Shown here piece after piece: positions 25,127 to 35,122 of a stretch of DNA of 64,000 nt (positions within the stretch are counted from its first letter, which is position 1; the number at the start of each line of letters is the position of its first letter). The notes beneath the pieces were generated by a model. That model saw only the letters and a program-made list of their open reading frames with translations, was not told the DNA's origin and searched no databases. This DNA comes from Winogradskyella sp. (lineage in GTDB: Bacteria > Bacteroidota > Bacteroidia > Flavobacteriales > Flavobacteriaceae). The position numbers were made by a program, and so were the translations under genes. Location: contig JAOEWO010000001.1 of assembly GCA_028383925.1 (NCBI GenBank), positions 1 to 64,000 on the forward strand. Reading direction: 5' to 3'.

Positions 25127-27748
25127 TTGTCTTACTTCACTAAATATCTAATTTACACGAGTGTCTTAATTGCCTATAGTTTTACATGTTTTTCTCAAAA
25201 CGAAACTAACAATTGGTACTTCGGACAAAAAGCTGGCTTAGATTTTAATAGTGGTGAAGCTATATCTTTATTAAACGGACAACTAAATACCGGTGAAGGC
25301 TGTGCAAGCATATCTAATGCAAATGGAGAGTTACTCTTTTATACAAACGGAGTTACAGTTTATAACAGAAACCACCAAATAATGCCAAATGGCAATGACC
25401 TTAACGGTGATTTCTCTAGTACAAATTCTGCTATAATTATACCCAAACCTGGTGCGCCAAATCTCTATTTTATTTTTACTGCAGACAATGAAGGCCAAGA
25501 AAACGGGTTACAATATTCTGAAGTAGATTTAAATTTAAACGCTGGCCTTGGTGATGTTACAACTATTAAAAACAAACCTTTACATACACCTATTACAGAA
25601 AAATTAACGGCCGTAAAGCATGCCACTTTAGATGCATACTGGGTAGTTAGCCATAAGTATGGTAGTGATGAGTTTTTAACCTATGCTGTAACAGAAGATG
25701 GTGTAGACGAAAACCCTATAATTAGTGCAATAGGTTCTTTTTTACCTATTACATCAGACGGCTTAAATACAACAGGGCAAATAAAAATCTCACCAGATGG
25801 CACCAAACTAGCTGTGGCCAGAACTAATGCTAGAAACACACAATTATTTGATTTTAATGCTAGTAACGGCCAAATAACAAATGCAGTTACATTATCAACT
25901 TCGTTATTTTCTTATGGAGTAGAATTTTCGTCTAACAGTCGAGTTTTATATATAAATGCAGGGTTTTTGTATCAATACGATCTTAACAGTAATAATATTA
26001 TAAATTCTAGAATAACAATTACTAACCCATCTACTGGTATAGGATCCTTGCAATTAGCATCTAACGGAAAAATTAATTTAGCAGAATGGGACAGTCCGTT
26101 TTTACATGTTATTAATGCACCTAACAATTTAGGTGAAGCCTGCGATTATCAATTACAAGCTGTAGACTTAAACGGTAGAATTTCTAAATTAGGACTACCA
26201 CCATTTATACAATCCTTTTTTCTTGTTGGGTTTCAAGTCAATAATTTGTGCGCATCTGTTGCTACCGAGTTTAACATAAACGTATCTGAACCTGTAGATA
26301 GTATAACTTGGAACTTTGGCGACGGCAGCACATCTACAGAAGAAAATCCTTTACACACCTACAGTACAGCAGGCACTTATAATGTTACTTTAACGGTTAC
26401 AATAGGCACCGATACGTCAGTAGAAACACAAACTGTAACCATATTTGCACAACCAAGCGCAACACCAATAGTAGAATTAAGACAATGCGATACAGACTTA
26501 GACGGCTTTAGTGTATTTAATCTTAACGAAGTTGTTTCAGAACTTACAGATAATGCAACAAATGAAACCATTACCTTTTATGAGTCTGAAATAGACGCTA
26601 ATACCAAAACTAATGCTCTTTCTAGTAGTACAACTTATAGTAATGAAACTGTAAGTTCTGATGTGGTTTGGGCACGGATAGAAAATTCTAGTGGCTGTTT
26701 TGCAACTGCTCAAATTAATTTAGAAGTATCAACAACACAAATACCAAGTACATTTGAACGTGTATTTTACCAATGTGATAACGGACTCGACAACTCAGAT
26801 GGTATTGCAACATTTAACTTTAGTTCAGCAGTTTCAGAAATACAAGGATTGTTTCCGACAGGGCAACAATTAATTATAAACTTCTATACTAATGAAGCTG
26901 ATGCGCTTGCAGAAATTAATCCAATTATTAATATTTCAAATTATGAAAATACAACAGCGCCAAATAGCCAAACATTGTATGTTAGAGTAGATAGCCTTAC
27001 TAACAATGATTGCTTAGGCTTAGGGCCTTATATTACATTAAATGTTGAACCTTTACCAGAGCTAAATATTATGCCAGATGCAGTAACAATTTGCGAAGGT
27101 AGCTCAGTTGCCTTGGTTGCAGAACAAGGGTATGATTCTTATACGTGGTCTACAGGTGAAACTACAAGAATAATAACAGTAAACGAAGCTGGTTTATACA
27201 CGGTTACAGTTGCTAATATTTATAATGATGGGTTGGTTTGTAGTACAAATAAAACCATTACAGTTACAGCATCTAATGTGGCCGTTATCACAGCAATTGA
27301 AACCTTAGATTGGTCGCAAAGCAATAATGTTATTTCTATTTTTGTTGAAGGATCTGGTGATTACGAATACGCTTTAAATGGTTTTAATTACCAAAATAGT
27401 AATGTGTTTTCTGGTTTAGATATAAACGAATATACAGTTTATGTTAGAGATAAAAACGGCTGTGGAGTTGTAAATGAGGATGTGTATTTACTGTATTATC
27501 CAAAATATTTCACACCAAACGGAGATGGTGTAAACGAATTTTGGCAACTTATTAATGCCGCTAAGGAGCCTCTTAATACTGTTTACATTTATAACCGTTA
27601 TGGTAAACTTATTACACAATTAAGATCTAATGACTTTAGTTGGGATGGCATGTATAGCGGAAACAGACTGCCCTCTAGTGATTATTGGTTTGTGTTAAAA
27701 CGACAAAATGGCAAAACATACACGGGTCATTTTACTTTAAAACGTTAA
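25127..27748 (+). CDS. T9SS type-B sorted surface protein with PKD domain
   Basis: A large secreted protein of 873 aa with a TTG start and a signal peptide ending FTCFSQ. An N-terminal propeller-like region (about 25-370, starting NNWYFGQKAGLDF) precedes a PKD domain (about 375-455, WNFGDGSTSTEENPLHTY). Two modules follow that begin RQCDTDLDGFSVFNL and QCDNGLDNSDGIATFNF and are shared with the neighbouring 1333-aa protein. The C-terminus (about 785-873: FTPNGDGVNEFW, YNRYGKLI, GNRLPSSDYWF, GHFTLKR) is the gliding-motility-associated type-B sorting domain. It is exported by T9SS to the surface or medium; adhesion is a guess. Confidence 0.9.
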   Translation: MSYFTKYLIYTSVLIAYSFTCFSQNETNNWYFGQKAGLDFNSGEAISLLNGQLNTGEGCASISNANGELLFYTNGVTVYNRNHQIMPNGNDLNGDFSSTNSAIIIPKPGAPNLYFIFTADNEGQENGLQYSEVDLNLNAGLGDVTTIKNKPLHTPITEKLTAVKHATLDAYWVVSHKYGSDEFLTYAVTEDGVDENPIISAIGSFLPITSDGLNTTGQIKISPDGTKLAVARTNARNTQLFDFNASNGQITNAVTLSTSLFSYGVEFSSNSRVLYINAGFLYQYDLNSNNIINSRITITNPSTGIGSLQLASNGKINLAEWDSPFLHVINAPNNLGEACDYQLQAVDLNGRISKLGLPPFIQSFFLVGFQVNNLCASVATEFNINVSEPVDSITWNFGDGSTSTEENPLHTYSTAGTYNVTLTVTIGTDTSVETQTVTIFAQPSATPIVELRQCDTDLDGFSVFNLNEVVSELTDNATNETITFYESEIDANTKTNALSSSTTYSNETVSSDVVWARIENSSGCFATAQINLEVSTTQIPSTFERVFYQCDNGLDNSDGIATFNFSSAVSEIQGLFPTGQQLIINFYTNEADALAEINPIINISNYENTTAPNSQTLYVRVDSLTNNDCLGLGPYITLNVEPLPELNIMPDAVTICEGSSVALVAEQGYDSYTWSTGETTRIITVNEAGLYTVTVANIYNDGLVCSTNKTITVTASNVAVITAIETLDWSQSNNVISIFVEGSGDYEYALNGFNYQNSNVFSGLDINEYTVYVRDKNGCGVVNEDVYLLYYPKYFTPNGDGVNEFWQLINAAKEPLNTVYIYNRYGKLITQLRSNDFSWDGMYSGNRLPSSDYWFVLKRQNGKTYTGHFTLKR

Positions 27749-27789
27749 GTATTAAAAGTGCTTTTTAAATAAAGGCACGTCTAAAAACA

Positions 27790-27831
27790 AAAAAAGTGTG
27801 ATTTTGATATATATCAAAATCACACTTTTTT
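27790..27831. terminator. Perfect 42-bp palindrome, bidirectional terminator
   Basis: Arms of 21 bp (inner 20: AAAAAGTGTGATTTTGATAT and its exact complement) meet without a mismatch between two convergent genes. A-runs on one side and T-runs on the other give a U-tract in both directions. The perfect symmetry is longer than needed for termination. Confidence 0.9.
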
Positions 27832-27849
27832 AAATTTATAAAAAACTAA

Positions 27850-28626
27850 TTAGTCTCTATATGTATAAGCAACAGAGTAGATGTTAGTTTCTGTTTCTGG
27901 CTCACCATTAAAATCTTCGTCATAACTTGTCCCTGTAACAGTACCAGATGTAGGGTAGTTAGCATCATTATACACATAATCAGCATTAATTTCGAACACT
28001 AAATTTGCGTTATTATCTCTGTAAGTTATGCCAGTAATATTATTTAAAGGAAATAATAAACGCGCTTGCACAGCTTCTGCACTAGACATATTTACCGTTA
28101 AAATTAAATCTACATTATCTAAAACATCTATTACACCTGCAGCATCTAAGGTATAGAAATAAGGATTAGGATTGGCATCATAAGAAATTTCTGCAGTATA
28201 CTCTACCTCTGTTTCAGTATCTGTAAGAAAATCATATTCATATTCTATAAACGAAATTATTTTAGGGTTTCCATTAGCATCATACTCTGTTACTTCACCA
28301 GTCTCAAAAGCATTATAAGGAGATTCGTAAAGCTCTTCTACATTTAAGTTATCACCATCACCAGTAACATTTGTTAATTCATTATTACTATATACAAAAA
28401 GGCTACTTTCAGTACCATCTGTAATACTAGATACTCTATCGTTAGCATCATAATTAACAGTTATTAAAGTGTTTTCTGAGTTGTCTTGTGCCGATATTAC
28501 AGAAACAGTTTCTATATATTTTGCAATAGCGTCTGGGTTTGCACCATCAAACTCATCTGATGTAGAATCATTACAGCTTGCTAATACTAATAAAAGACAG
28601 AAAAGGGAAGAAAATTTTAATTTCAT
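27850..28626 (-). CDS. Hypothetical lipoprotein, 258 aa
   Basis: The signal peptide ends LLVLASC, so lipidation at that Cys is expected, followed by an acidic linker (NDSTSDEFDG). The body has YD-like short repeats (VNYDANDRVSSITDGT, YDANGNPKIISF, YDANPNPYFYTL) typical of Bacteroidota lipoproteins with antiparallel beta sheets. The function is unknown. It is convergent with the T9SS protein and shares its palindromic terminator. Confidence 0.85.
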   Translation of the reverse strand: MKLKFSSLFCLLLVLASCNDSTSDEFDGANPDAIAKYIETVSVISAQDNSENTLITVNYDANDRVSSITDGTESSLFVYSNNELTNVTGDGDNLNVEELYESPYNAFETGEVTEYDANGNPKIISFIEYEYDFLTDTETEVEYTAEISYDANPNPYFYTLDAAGVIDVLDNVDLILTVNMSSAEAVQARLLFPLNNITGITYRDNNANLVFEINADYVYNDANYPTSGTVTGTSYDEDFNGEPETETNIYSVAYTYRD

Positions 28627-28754
28627 AAGTTAAGTTTTAGATTATTTTTCAATCGCAAATATAACTCATAATTTCACCCATTAAAATACACAGCTATTAA
28701 ATTTAAAAGCTAAATAGCTATCTTTAAATTAAGTAGAAATAAACGTTATAATTC

Positions 28755-28928
28755 TTAATTCTCTTTAGCAACCTCTAAAGCTGTTAATTTATATTCAATA
28801 ATAGCCATTTCTTCACCAAAATGAATAATCTCGTCTGCTGTTAAATTTGTTCTATTATTTACAGTACCTAAAATATCTTGACCTTTTTTAGTGTAATACG
28901 CTATTGTAATTTCTATACTATCTGTCAT
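28755..28928 (-). CDS. Small hypothetical protein, 57 aa
   Basis: A short minus-strand ORF starting MTDSIEITIAYYTKKGQD and ending LEVAKEN, with balanced polar composition and no membrane helix. Codon use looks coding (AT-ending codons like the neighbours). It fills most of the gap 28627-29219. No family is recognised. The remaining 291 bp upstream of the next gene (28929-29219) show no clear promoter or RNA. Confidence 0.6.
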   Translation of the reverse strand: MTDSIEITIAYYTKKGQDILGTVNNRTNLTADEIIHFGEEMAIIEYKLTALEVAKEN

Positions 28929-29219
28929 AATAATTCATCATTAAAACAGAAATGTAATTAAAATAATTAGGAGTAAGCTTATTTACACATTTATAGGAGA
29001 TTAAATTATAAATACTCAAAAAGTTAGGCCAAAAAAATTAAACATTCGCTTTTTTAAAGACCCTTTTTTACACTTTTAATTATTAGAACTATCCTTTGCT
29101 TATGAATTACACCGAAGTAATTGGTGATTTTATCAATATACTTTACCTCTATAGAAGAAATCTGTAAGAAAAATATATATTACATAGCACTTATAATTTT
29201 TTTAAAACCCTTACCATTG

Positions 29220-32200
29220 ATGTTTTTTAAAGTTTTTAAAAATCTAACATTTGTAAATTCTTATATTTTTATACTCGTTATTTTAATGGGTACGACTTCA
29301 TTATATGCCCAAACATTACTTTTTGATGGGACACCTGTTAGCGATCTCGGAAATCTTAATAATATTGGTAAAGCCAATACCAGCAGAAATATTGCCATAG
29401 ATAATGTTGGAAATATTTTTGTTGTATTTACAGGAAGTGAAGGCATAAGAGTAGCAAAAAGCACAGACAGAGGCGCTAGTTTTTTACCTAGTGTAATAGT
29501 GTCTGGTGCAACGCTAAACATTGAACCAGAAATAATTATAAATAGTCAGGGCACTATTTTTATTGCTTGGGTAGAAAACAACGATATTAGACTAAGTAAA
29601 AGTGTAGACCAAGGCTTAAGTTATTCTGCCGCACTTGTTGTAGGCCCAATTACATTATCTCAAGTTGTTCCAGAAAATATTGAAACTGTTCACATGGCTA
29701 CTTTTGGTAATAACATCTATATTTCAGAGCGGTCTGGTGCAACTATATACTCTAATGCCAATAATGGTGATGGACCATTTACCAATGTGAGTTTACCCAA
29801 TTTTGCGTTTTCAGATATATTTACAGACCAAAATGGTGTGGTTTATGCACCAAGAGACAATCCTGTTTTAGAGCTTTATAATAGTACCAATAGTGCACAA
29901 GTTTTTAATGAAATTTTACTCTCAACGTTTCCACAAGTATTTTTTTCTAGCTACACACTAAGCGATGGTCCTTGTGGCACATTTATCTTTGTTGCTGGCT
30001 CTGGTGCTACAGGTTACAAAATAGACGTTTCTAATGGTAATACAGAAGCCATTACTTTTGGAAATAGTGATGTAACAAGCCATGCAAGAACACTCTTTGC
30101 TGACAACCAAGGTACAATTATAGATGGCTACAAAAACAATCTAAGTCAGTTAGTTATAAGCGTAAGTTTTGACCAAGGTGGCAATTTTAATGCACCCATC
30201 GTAATATCTAATGGAGATAGCCACAACATTGATAGAAACACTACTTTTAACGACATTGTGGTTGCCTACAGTCAAAACGGACAAGTATTTGTCTCTGTTT
30301 ATACCGATTTATTAAAAGGTATTGAAATTATTGAACCAACACCACCAATAGATATTTGCTCTGGTACATCGTTTGATTTGCCTTTTACCTTAACTGGTGC
30401 CTTTGAGCCAAACACAGTATTCTCTGCAATATTAAGTGATGCTTCAGGTAATTTTGCAAACAGCACTAACGTTGGCGAACTTATAACCAACACAGATGGC
30501 ACAATAACAGTTACTTTACCGCAACTGTTATCGCCAAGTAGCACTTATAGATTACTTATTGAGTCGCTTGCAGACTGTACCCAAAGTCAACCTATTACAA
30601 TTAGCATAGGCAATATAGATATTGTAGAACCTACAGATATCGCTAATTGCCAAGATGAAAATGGTGAAGCAGAATTTAACTTATCCTCGCAAATAGACAC
30701 GATTCTTAATGGTATAACAAACGTAGATATTACGTTTTATGCCAGTGAAGCTGATGCTAACAACAATATAGATGCTATTACAGATACTACTAATTACACC
30801 AGTACAAGTACTACAATTTGGGTAAGAGCGCAAAGTCAAAACTCTAGTGTTTGTTATGGTATTGTTAGTTTTAATATAGATGCTTTAGCAGCACCAAATG
30901 TTGCTGAACTTATTACATTAGAGCAGTGCGATACAGACCAAGATGGCATTACAACCTTTAACCTTACAGAAGCAAACGCTATCATTACAAACGATACCAG
31001 TTTTACAATTACGTATTACACCACAAATGCTGCGGCTGAAACCAACATGGTAGCTAATCAAATAACAGCAATTACAAGCTACCAAAACCCAACAGCATTA
31101 AACAGTAGTGTGTACGCACGTGTTGCGTCTGCTACAGGCTGTTTTTCTGTTGTACAAGTGAATTTAATTGTTGAAGCTACGCAAATTCCTCAAAACTTTG
31201 AAGTAGTCTATGAGGCTTGCGATGATATAAATTTTGGTTCTAATACAGATGGTATTAGTACGTTTAACTTTAGTGATGCTACAGCACAAATTGAAGCTTT
31301 ATTTCCTTTGGGGCAAATGCTAGAAACTACATTTTACATCACAGAAAACGATGCGCTTCAAGAGTTAAACGCTATAACAAATATTACAGATTTTAGAAAT
31401 GAATTATCCCCAAATAGCCAGACTATTTGGGTGCGTGTAGATAATGCAAATAGTAATGGATGTGTGGGTTTAGGGCCTCATATTATATTAAATGTTTTAA
31501 ATGTACCTGTAAACAACCCCATCTCAAATTACCAATTATGTAGTGACAATGGCTCTGCTGTGTTTAATTTAACCTCTAAAGATACAGAGGTTATTGGCAA
31601 CCAAACTGAAGCTCTACTTATAACCTATCACGAAACACTTTTAGATGCCGAAAACAGTATTGCTATTGCAAACCCTACCAACTACACGAGTACAGGACAA
31701 ACCCTATTTGTAAGAGCTACCTACGACACCAATAGTAATGGTATTGCAGACCCAGACGAATGTTTTAGCGCTATTAATATGCAATTTAACTTGGTAATAA
31801 ATATGTTACCAATATTAGTATCACCAGATGCTATTGAGCTTTGCAGTGCGCAAGTAAATACCGTCTATGACTTAACGGTAAACACAAATCAAATCACAAA
31901 CGGAAATACCGACATAACGCTTAGTTACTTTGAAACGCAAAATGATGTTGCTACCAATAATCCTATACAAAATCCCAATACATATCTAAACACCCAACTA
32001 AATAGAACGCTATTAATTGTAGCTACAAATACTAATGGCTGTAAGTCGTTTGTAGAAATGCAATTAAACACTACACTGTTTGATAATTTTAATTTTAACC
32101 CCTCACCTATTGAAGAATGTGAAGTAGATAATGATGGTCTCGATACGTTTGACTTAACGCGGATAGAAGCTGATATTTTAAACCTATTAGATACTAATAT

Positions 32201-33218
32201 TACAAATAATCTAAATCCAGATAATTATATATTTACCTATTACCAATTAGAAAGCAATGCCGCTTTAGTAACTGAAGATTTAAGTACCGCAATTATAAAT
32301 CCGTTAGCTTTTGTAAATACAATAGCTGCAGCACAAACCATTTATGTTCGCGTTAGTAGAATTAACGGAAATAATTTACAATGCTTTGCCGTAATACCTG
32401 TAGAATTGCTTGTTAATAGTGTTGCACCAATAAATATAGAAAACCAATATGTCATTTGTTTATCTAACACAAATACTGTTATACCAAACGTTACGCCAAC
32501 ACTTTTACAAAACCCACCAATAGATACGCAACTTAGCCCTATAGAATATACCTTTCAGTGGTACACTGGCACAGAGCAAGAGGTTATTAGCAACCCAATT
32601 AATAATATACTAATAGACGAAACGCAATCTATATTTAACCCAATTGCACCAGGTACTTACACTGTAATAGCTACAAATAATAATACGGGTTGTACCATCG
32701 CTGCAACGACATTAATTAATGCATCGTATCCACCAGAAAGTATAACCTTAGAGCTATTAAGCACAGTATTTGCAGATGAAAATACTTTACAAGTGAGTGT
32801 TATAGGTAATGGCGACTACAGTTACAGTCTAGATAATGGGCAATGGCAAAGCTCACCAATATTTAGTAATGTATCTGGCGGAGACCATGAGGTTAGAGTT
32901 AGAGATATTTATAATTGTAACACGCTTTTTACGGTAAAAACAATAATAGATTATCCGTTATTTTTTACACCCAACGCGGACGGAAATCATGATACTTGGA
33001 ATATTACAAGCTTGGCCAATCAACCAGATGCTAAAATCTACATCTTTGACCGCTATGGTAAACTATTAAAAGAAATAAATCCGTTTGGGTTGGGCTGGGA
33101 TGGTATTTATAATGGCAATAGAATGCCATCTAACGATTATTGGTTTATAGTTGAATACACAGAACCTTTAGATAACACAAAACGTATTTTTAAAGCGCAC
33201 TTTACGCTAAAACGTTAG
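29220..33218 (+). CDS. T9SS type-B sorted surface protein with six repeated modules
   Basis: The ATG at 29220 (MFFKVFKNLTFVNSY) gives 1332 aa with a signal peptide ending TTSLYAQ; the frame is open 99 nt further upstream to a TTG, which would put 33 unlikely residues before the signal peptide. An N-terminal propeller-like region with SxDxGxSF repeats (SKSTDRGASF, SKSVDQGLSY) is followed by about six modules of roughly 90-110 aa, each starting with a Cys-Asp-rich turn (EQCDTDQDGITTFNL, EECEVDNDGLDTFDL). It ends with the type-B sorting domain (FTPNADGNHDTW ... AHFTLKR). It is paralogous to the 873-aa protein upstream and is probably an adhesin or matrix protein. Confidence 0.9.
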   Translation: MFFKVFKNLTFVNSYIFILVILMGTTSLYAQTLLFDGTPVSDLGNLNNIGKANTSRNIAIDNVGNIFVVFTGSEGIRVAKSTDRGASFLPSVIVSGATLNIEPEIIINSQGTIFIAWVENNDIRLSKSVDQGLSYSAALVVGPITLSQVVPENIETVHMATFGNNIYISERSGATIYSNANNGDGPFTNVSLPNFAFSDIFTDQNGVVYAPRDNPVLELYNSTNSAQVFNEILLSTFPQVFFSSYTLSDGPCGTFIFVAGSGATGYKIDVSNGNTEAITFGNSDVTSHARTLFADNQGTIIDGYKNNLSQLVISVSFDQGGNFNAPIVISNGDSHNIDRNTTFNDIVVAYSQNGQVFVSVYTDLLKGIEIIEPTPPIDICSGTSFDLPFTLTGAFEPNTVFSAILSDASGNFANSTNVGELITNTDGTITVTLPQLLSPSSTYRLLIESLADCTQSQPITISIGNIDIVEPTDIANCQDENGEAEFNLSSQIDTILNGITNVDITFYASEADANNNIDAITDTTNYTSTSTTIWVRAQSQNSSVCYGIVSFNIDALAAPNVAELITLEQCDTDQDGITTFNLTEANAIITNDTSFTITYYTTNAAAETNMVANQITAITSYQNPTALNSSVYARVASATGCFSVVQVNLIVEATQIPQNFEVVYEACDDINFGSNTDGISTFNFSDATAQIEALFPLGQMLETTFYITENDALQELNAITNITDFRNELSPNSQTIWVRVDNANSNGCVGLGPHIILNVLNVPVNNPISNYQLCSDNGSAVFNLTSKDTEVIGNQTEALLITYHETLLDAENSIAIANPTNYTSTGQTLFVRATYDTNSNGIADPDECFSAINMQFNLVINMLPILVSPDAIELCSAQVNTVYDLTVNTNQITNGNTDITLSYFETQNDVATNNPIQNPNTYLNTQLNRTLLIVATNTNGCKSFVEMQLNTTLFDNFNFNPSPIEECEVDNDGLDTFDLTRIEADILNLLDTNITNNLNPDNYIFTYYQLESNAALVTEDLSTAIINPLAFVNTIAAAQTIYVRVSRINGNNLQCFAVIPVELLVNSVAPINIENQYVICLSNTNTVIPNVTPTLLQNPPIDTQLSPIEYTFQWYTGTEQEVISNPINNILIDETQSIFNPIAPGTYTVIATNNNTGCTIAATTLINASYPPESITLELLSTVFADENTLQVSVIGNGDYSYSLDNGQWQSSPIFSNVSGGDHEVRVRDIYNCNTLFTVKTIIDYPLFFTPNADGNHDTWNITSLANQPDAKIYIFDRYGKLLKEINPFGLGWDGIYNGNRMPSNDYWFIVEYTEPLDNTKRIFKAHFTLKR

Positions 33219-33239
33219 TAATAAATTAATACTAACGTT
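33211..33239. terminator. Hairpin at convergent gene ends
   Basis: AACGTTAGTA (33211-33220) and TACTAACGTT (33230-33239) pair perfectly over 10 bp. Both flanking genes end in CGT-TAG inside the arms, so both stop codons are part of the palindrome. There is no long T-run, so termination strength is uncertain. Confidence 0.5.
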
Positions 33240-34113
33240 GCACCACCAACTTTAATTCACTTCTATACTTAGACGCGCTTTTGCCTGTAAACTCTTTAAA
33301 TAATTTATTGAAGTGAGAAAAACTATTAAAACCACATTCAAAACTTATATCTGTAATACTCATTTGGCTTTCAGATAGAAGCTTAGTGGCATGTACCACT
33401 CTATATTCGTTAACCAGTTTTGTAAACGTTTTGCCTGTTACTTTTTTAAAATAACGGCAAAAGGCAGGCACCGTCATACTCACCTTATCAGCAATTTCAT
33501 CTAAACTAATATGAGCTTGAAAGTTCTCATTAATATGTTTAAATATAAGATCTACTTTAGTACTATCTTGTGGTTCGGTTTCAAAAGCAAAACCATCTGC
33601 ATTTAAAATGGTATAATCTTCTGCTTTGGCTAAGCCATGTAAAATTTCTAACAGTACTAATATTTTTTTAAAGCCTTCTTTTTCTGGTAGCTTTTCAATC
33701 TTCTTTCCTATTTTAGATTTTGTCTTTACACCAAATAAAATACCATTTTTAGCACGTTCAAAAAGGGTACTAATACCTTCCATTTCAGGAACATTAAAAA
33801 ACTGTTCACCTAAAAACTCTGGTAAAAACTGAACTATAGTTTCAGAGCCATTAATGGTAAGTCTATCTATAAAACCATTGTGCGGTAAGTTAGCACCTAG
33901 CAGCAGTAGTTGACTATTATTAAAATAAGATAAATGGTTACCAATATGGCGCTTGCCTTTTCCTTTATTTACGTAAACCAATTCAATTTCAGGATGAAAA
34001 TGCCAAAACGGTTTTACCTCACCTCGGTAAGCATCTATATTGTGTTTTCTAACTAACATAGAGCTTCCAAACTCTGGATTTATCTTTTCTAATGTGGGTT
34101 TTCTAGATTTCAT
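33232..34113 (-). CDS. AraC family transcriptional regulator (cupin N-terminus)
   Basis: A 293-aa regulator with an N-terminal cupin-like sensing domain (FWHFHPEIELVYVNKGKGKRH, about 35-110) and a C-terminal double helix-turn-helix (about 190-288, with ISLDEIADKVSMTVPAFCRYFKKVTGKTF and the signature ITDISFECGFNSFSHFNKLFKEFTG). A sugar or small molecule is the usual ligand. It is divergent from the small secreted protein gene at 34310, which may be a target. A TAACTTTG -7 box lies 16 nt before its ATG. Confidence 0.92.
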   Translation of the reverse strand: MKSRKPTLEKINPEFGSSMLVRKHNIDAYRGEVKPFWHFHPEIELVYVNKGKGKRHIGNHLSYFNNSQLLLLGANLPHNGFIDRLTINGSETIVQFLPEFLGEQFFNVPEMEGISTLFERAKNGILFGVKTKSKIGKKIEKLPEKEGFKKILVLLEILHGLAKAEDYTILNADGFAFETEPQDSTKVDLIFKHINENFQAHISLDEIADKVSMTVPAFCRYFKKVTGKTFTKLVNEYRVVHATKLLSESQMSITDISFECGFNSFSHFNKLFKEFTGKSASKYRSELKLVVQR

Positions 34114-34128
34114 AATTAATTACACTTA

Positions 34129-34136
34129 CAAAGTTA
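34129..34136 (-). promoter_or_regulatory. -7 box TAACTTTG for the AraC gene
   Basis: A minus-strand TAnnTTTG match 15 nt upstream of the ATG. The 34114-34309 intergenic region holds divergent promoters for this gene and for 34310. Confidence 0.55.
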
Positions 34137-34277
34137 TAAGTAATGAAAATAAATTTCTATACACAATTACCAAAAAACTAGTCTAAATTAACTTACTAAA
34201 TATATAAATAAATATATAGAGTTAATTTTGAACATAAATATGACAAAATTGATGTTTTATAAATTCTAAATGCACCC

Positions 34278-34285
34278 TAACTTTG
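34278..34285 (+). promoter_or_regulatory. -7 box TAACTTTG for the 185-aa secreted protein gene
   Basis: A match to TAnnTTTG 24 nt before the ATG at 34310. Confidence 0.6.
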
Positions 34286-34309
34286 TAATGTAAATTAATA
34301 GTAAAAAGT

Positions 34310-34867
34310 ATGAAAGCGACACTCAAAAAACTCGTAGTAATAACAATGATTTTAGTATCCTACGTAAACTATGCTACTGAAACATTAAACAATTCACCTA
34401 AGTTTTATAATGTTATTAAAGGCCATTATATTTCTGTAACTGATAATTTTGGAGAAGTAATTTACAACGGTCTTATTAAACAAACCGGAAATCTAACCAC
34501 CCTATTTGACTTTACTAGACTAAAAAATGGAAACTATACCGTAGAAATCAATAAAGACTTTGAAATTGAAATTAATACAATTGTAGTTAATAATGGAACA
34601 GTGTTGCTTTTAGACGATTCTACAAAGAAAATTTTTAAACCTATTTTTAGAGTTGAAAACTCTAAAGTTCTAATCTCTAAACTAGCTCTAGACACTAACA
34701 AAATGAGTGTAGAGTTATACTATGAGGAAAAATTAATTTATACTGATAATATTGAAGGTGCAGACATCTTAAACAGGGTATACCAACTCGATAATTCACT
34801 TAAAGGAAGTTACAGTGCTATTATTAGAACTAATAGTAGGGTATATATCGAAAATTTTAGAATATAA
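34310..34867 (+). CDS. Hypothetical secreted protein, 185 aa
   Basis: The signal peptide (KKLVVITMILVSYVNYA) is followed by two similar beta-rich halves: YISVTDNFGEVIYNG...NGNYTVEI and MSVELYYEEKLIYTDN...KGSYSAIIR. This resembles small Flavobacteriaceae secreted proteins whose two halves mimic T9SS C-terminal beta-sandwiches, but no sorting signal is clear. The function is unknown. It has its own -7 box and terminator and lies divergent to an AraC regulator. Confidence 0.8.
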   Translation: MKATLKKLVVITMILVSYVNYATETLNNSPKFYNVIKGHYISVTDNFGEVIYNGLIKQTGNLTTLFDFTRLKNGNYTVEINKDFEIEINTIVVNNGTVLLLDDSTKKIFKPIFRVENSKVLISKLALDTNKMSVELYYEEKLIYTDNIEGADILNRVYQLDNSLKGSYSAIIRTNSRVYIENFRI

Positions 34868-34900
34868 ATTGTTGTTTATATATTAGTTTTATTTGCAAAA

Positions 34901-34929
34901 AAGTGGGTTTAGAGAGCCCACTTTTTTTT
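34901..34929 (+). terminator. Rho-independent terminator
   Basis: AAGTGGG-ttTAGAGAg-CCCACTT stem followed by a run of Ts, 33 nt after the stop of the 185-aa gene. Confidence 0.85.
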
Positions 34930-34982
34930 ATTAAATAATCTAATAATACTGATATATCAAATATCTTAAAACACTCAATATA

Positions 34983-35102
34983 ATGTGGAAAATATATAAA
35001 ATACAGTCGCTAATTATGGGGCCATTTCTTATAGTGGCATTCCTAATTTTAACGCCTATTTATTACATATATAAGTTTATAAATAAAGCTTGTTTTAAGT
35101 AA
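34983..35102 (+). CDS. Possible small membrane peptide, 39 aa
   Basis: An ORF starting MWKIYKIQSLIMGPF with one clear membrane helix (about 10-29) and a basic end (KFINKACFK). It lies between the terminator above and the convergent enoyl-CoA hydratase gene. No promoter or family was recognised; the evidence is the coding-like helix and a plausible start only. Confidence 0.3.
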   Translation: MWKIYKIQSLIMGPFLIVAFLILTPIYYIYKFINKACFK

Positions 35103-35122
35103 TTACGCCGTACAAATTTATA

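Noticed and set aside
29121-29219. TTG start for the large T9SS protein 99 nt upstream
   Set aside because: It would put 33 residues including a membrane-like stretch before the clear signal peptide starting at 29220.
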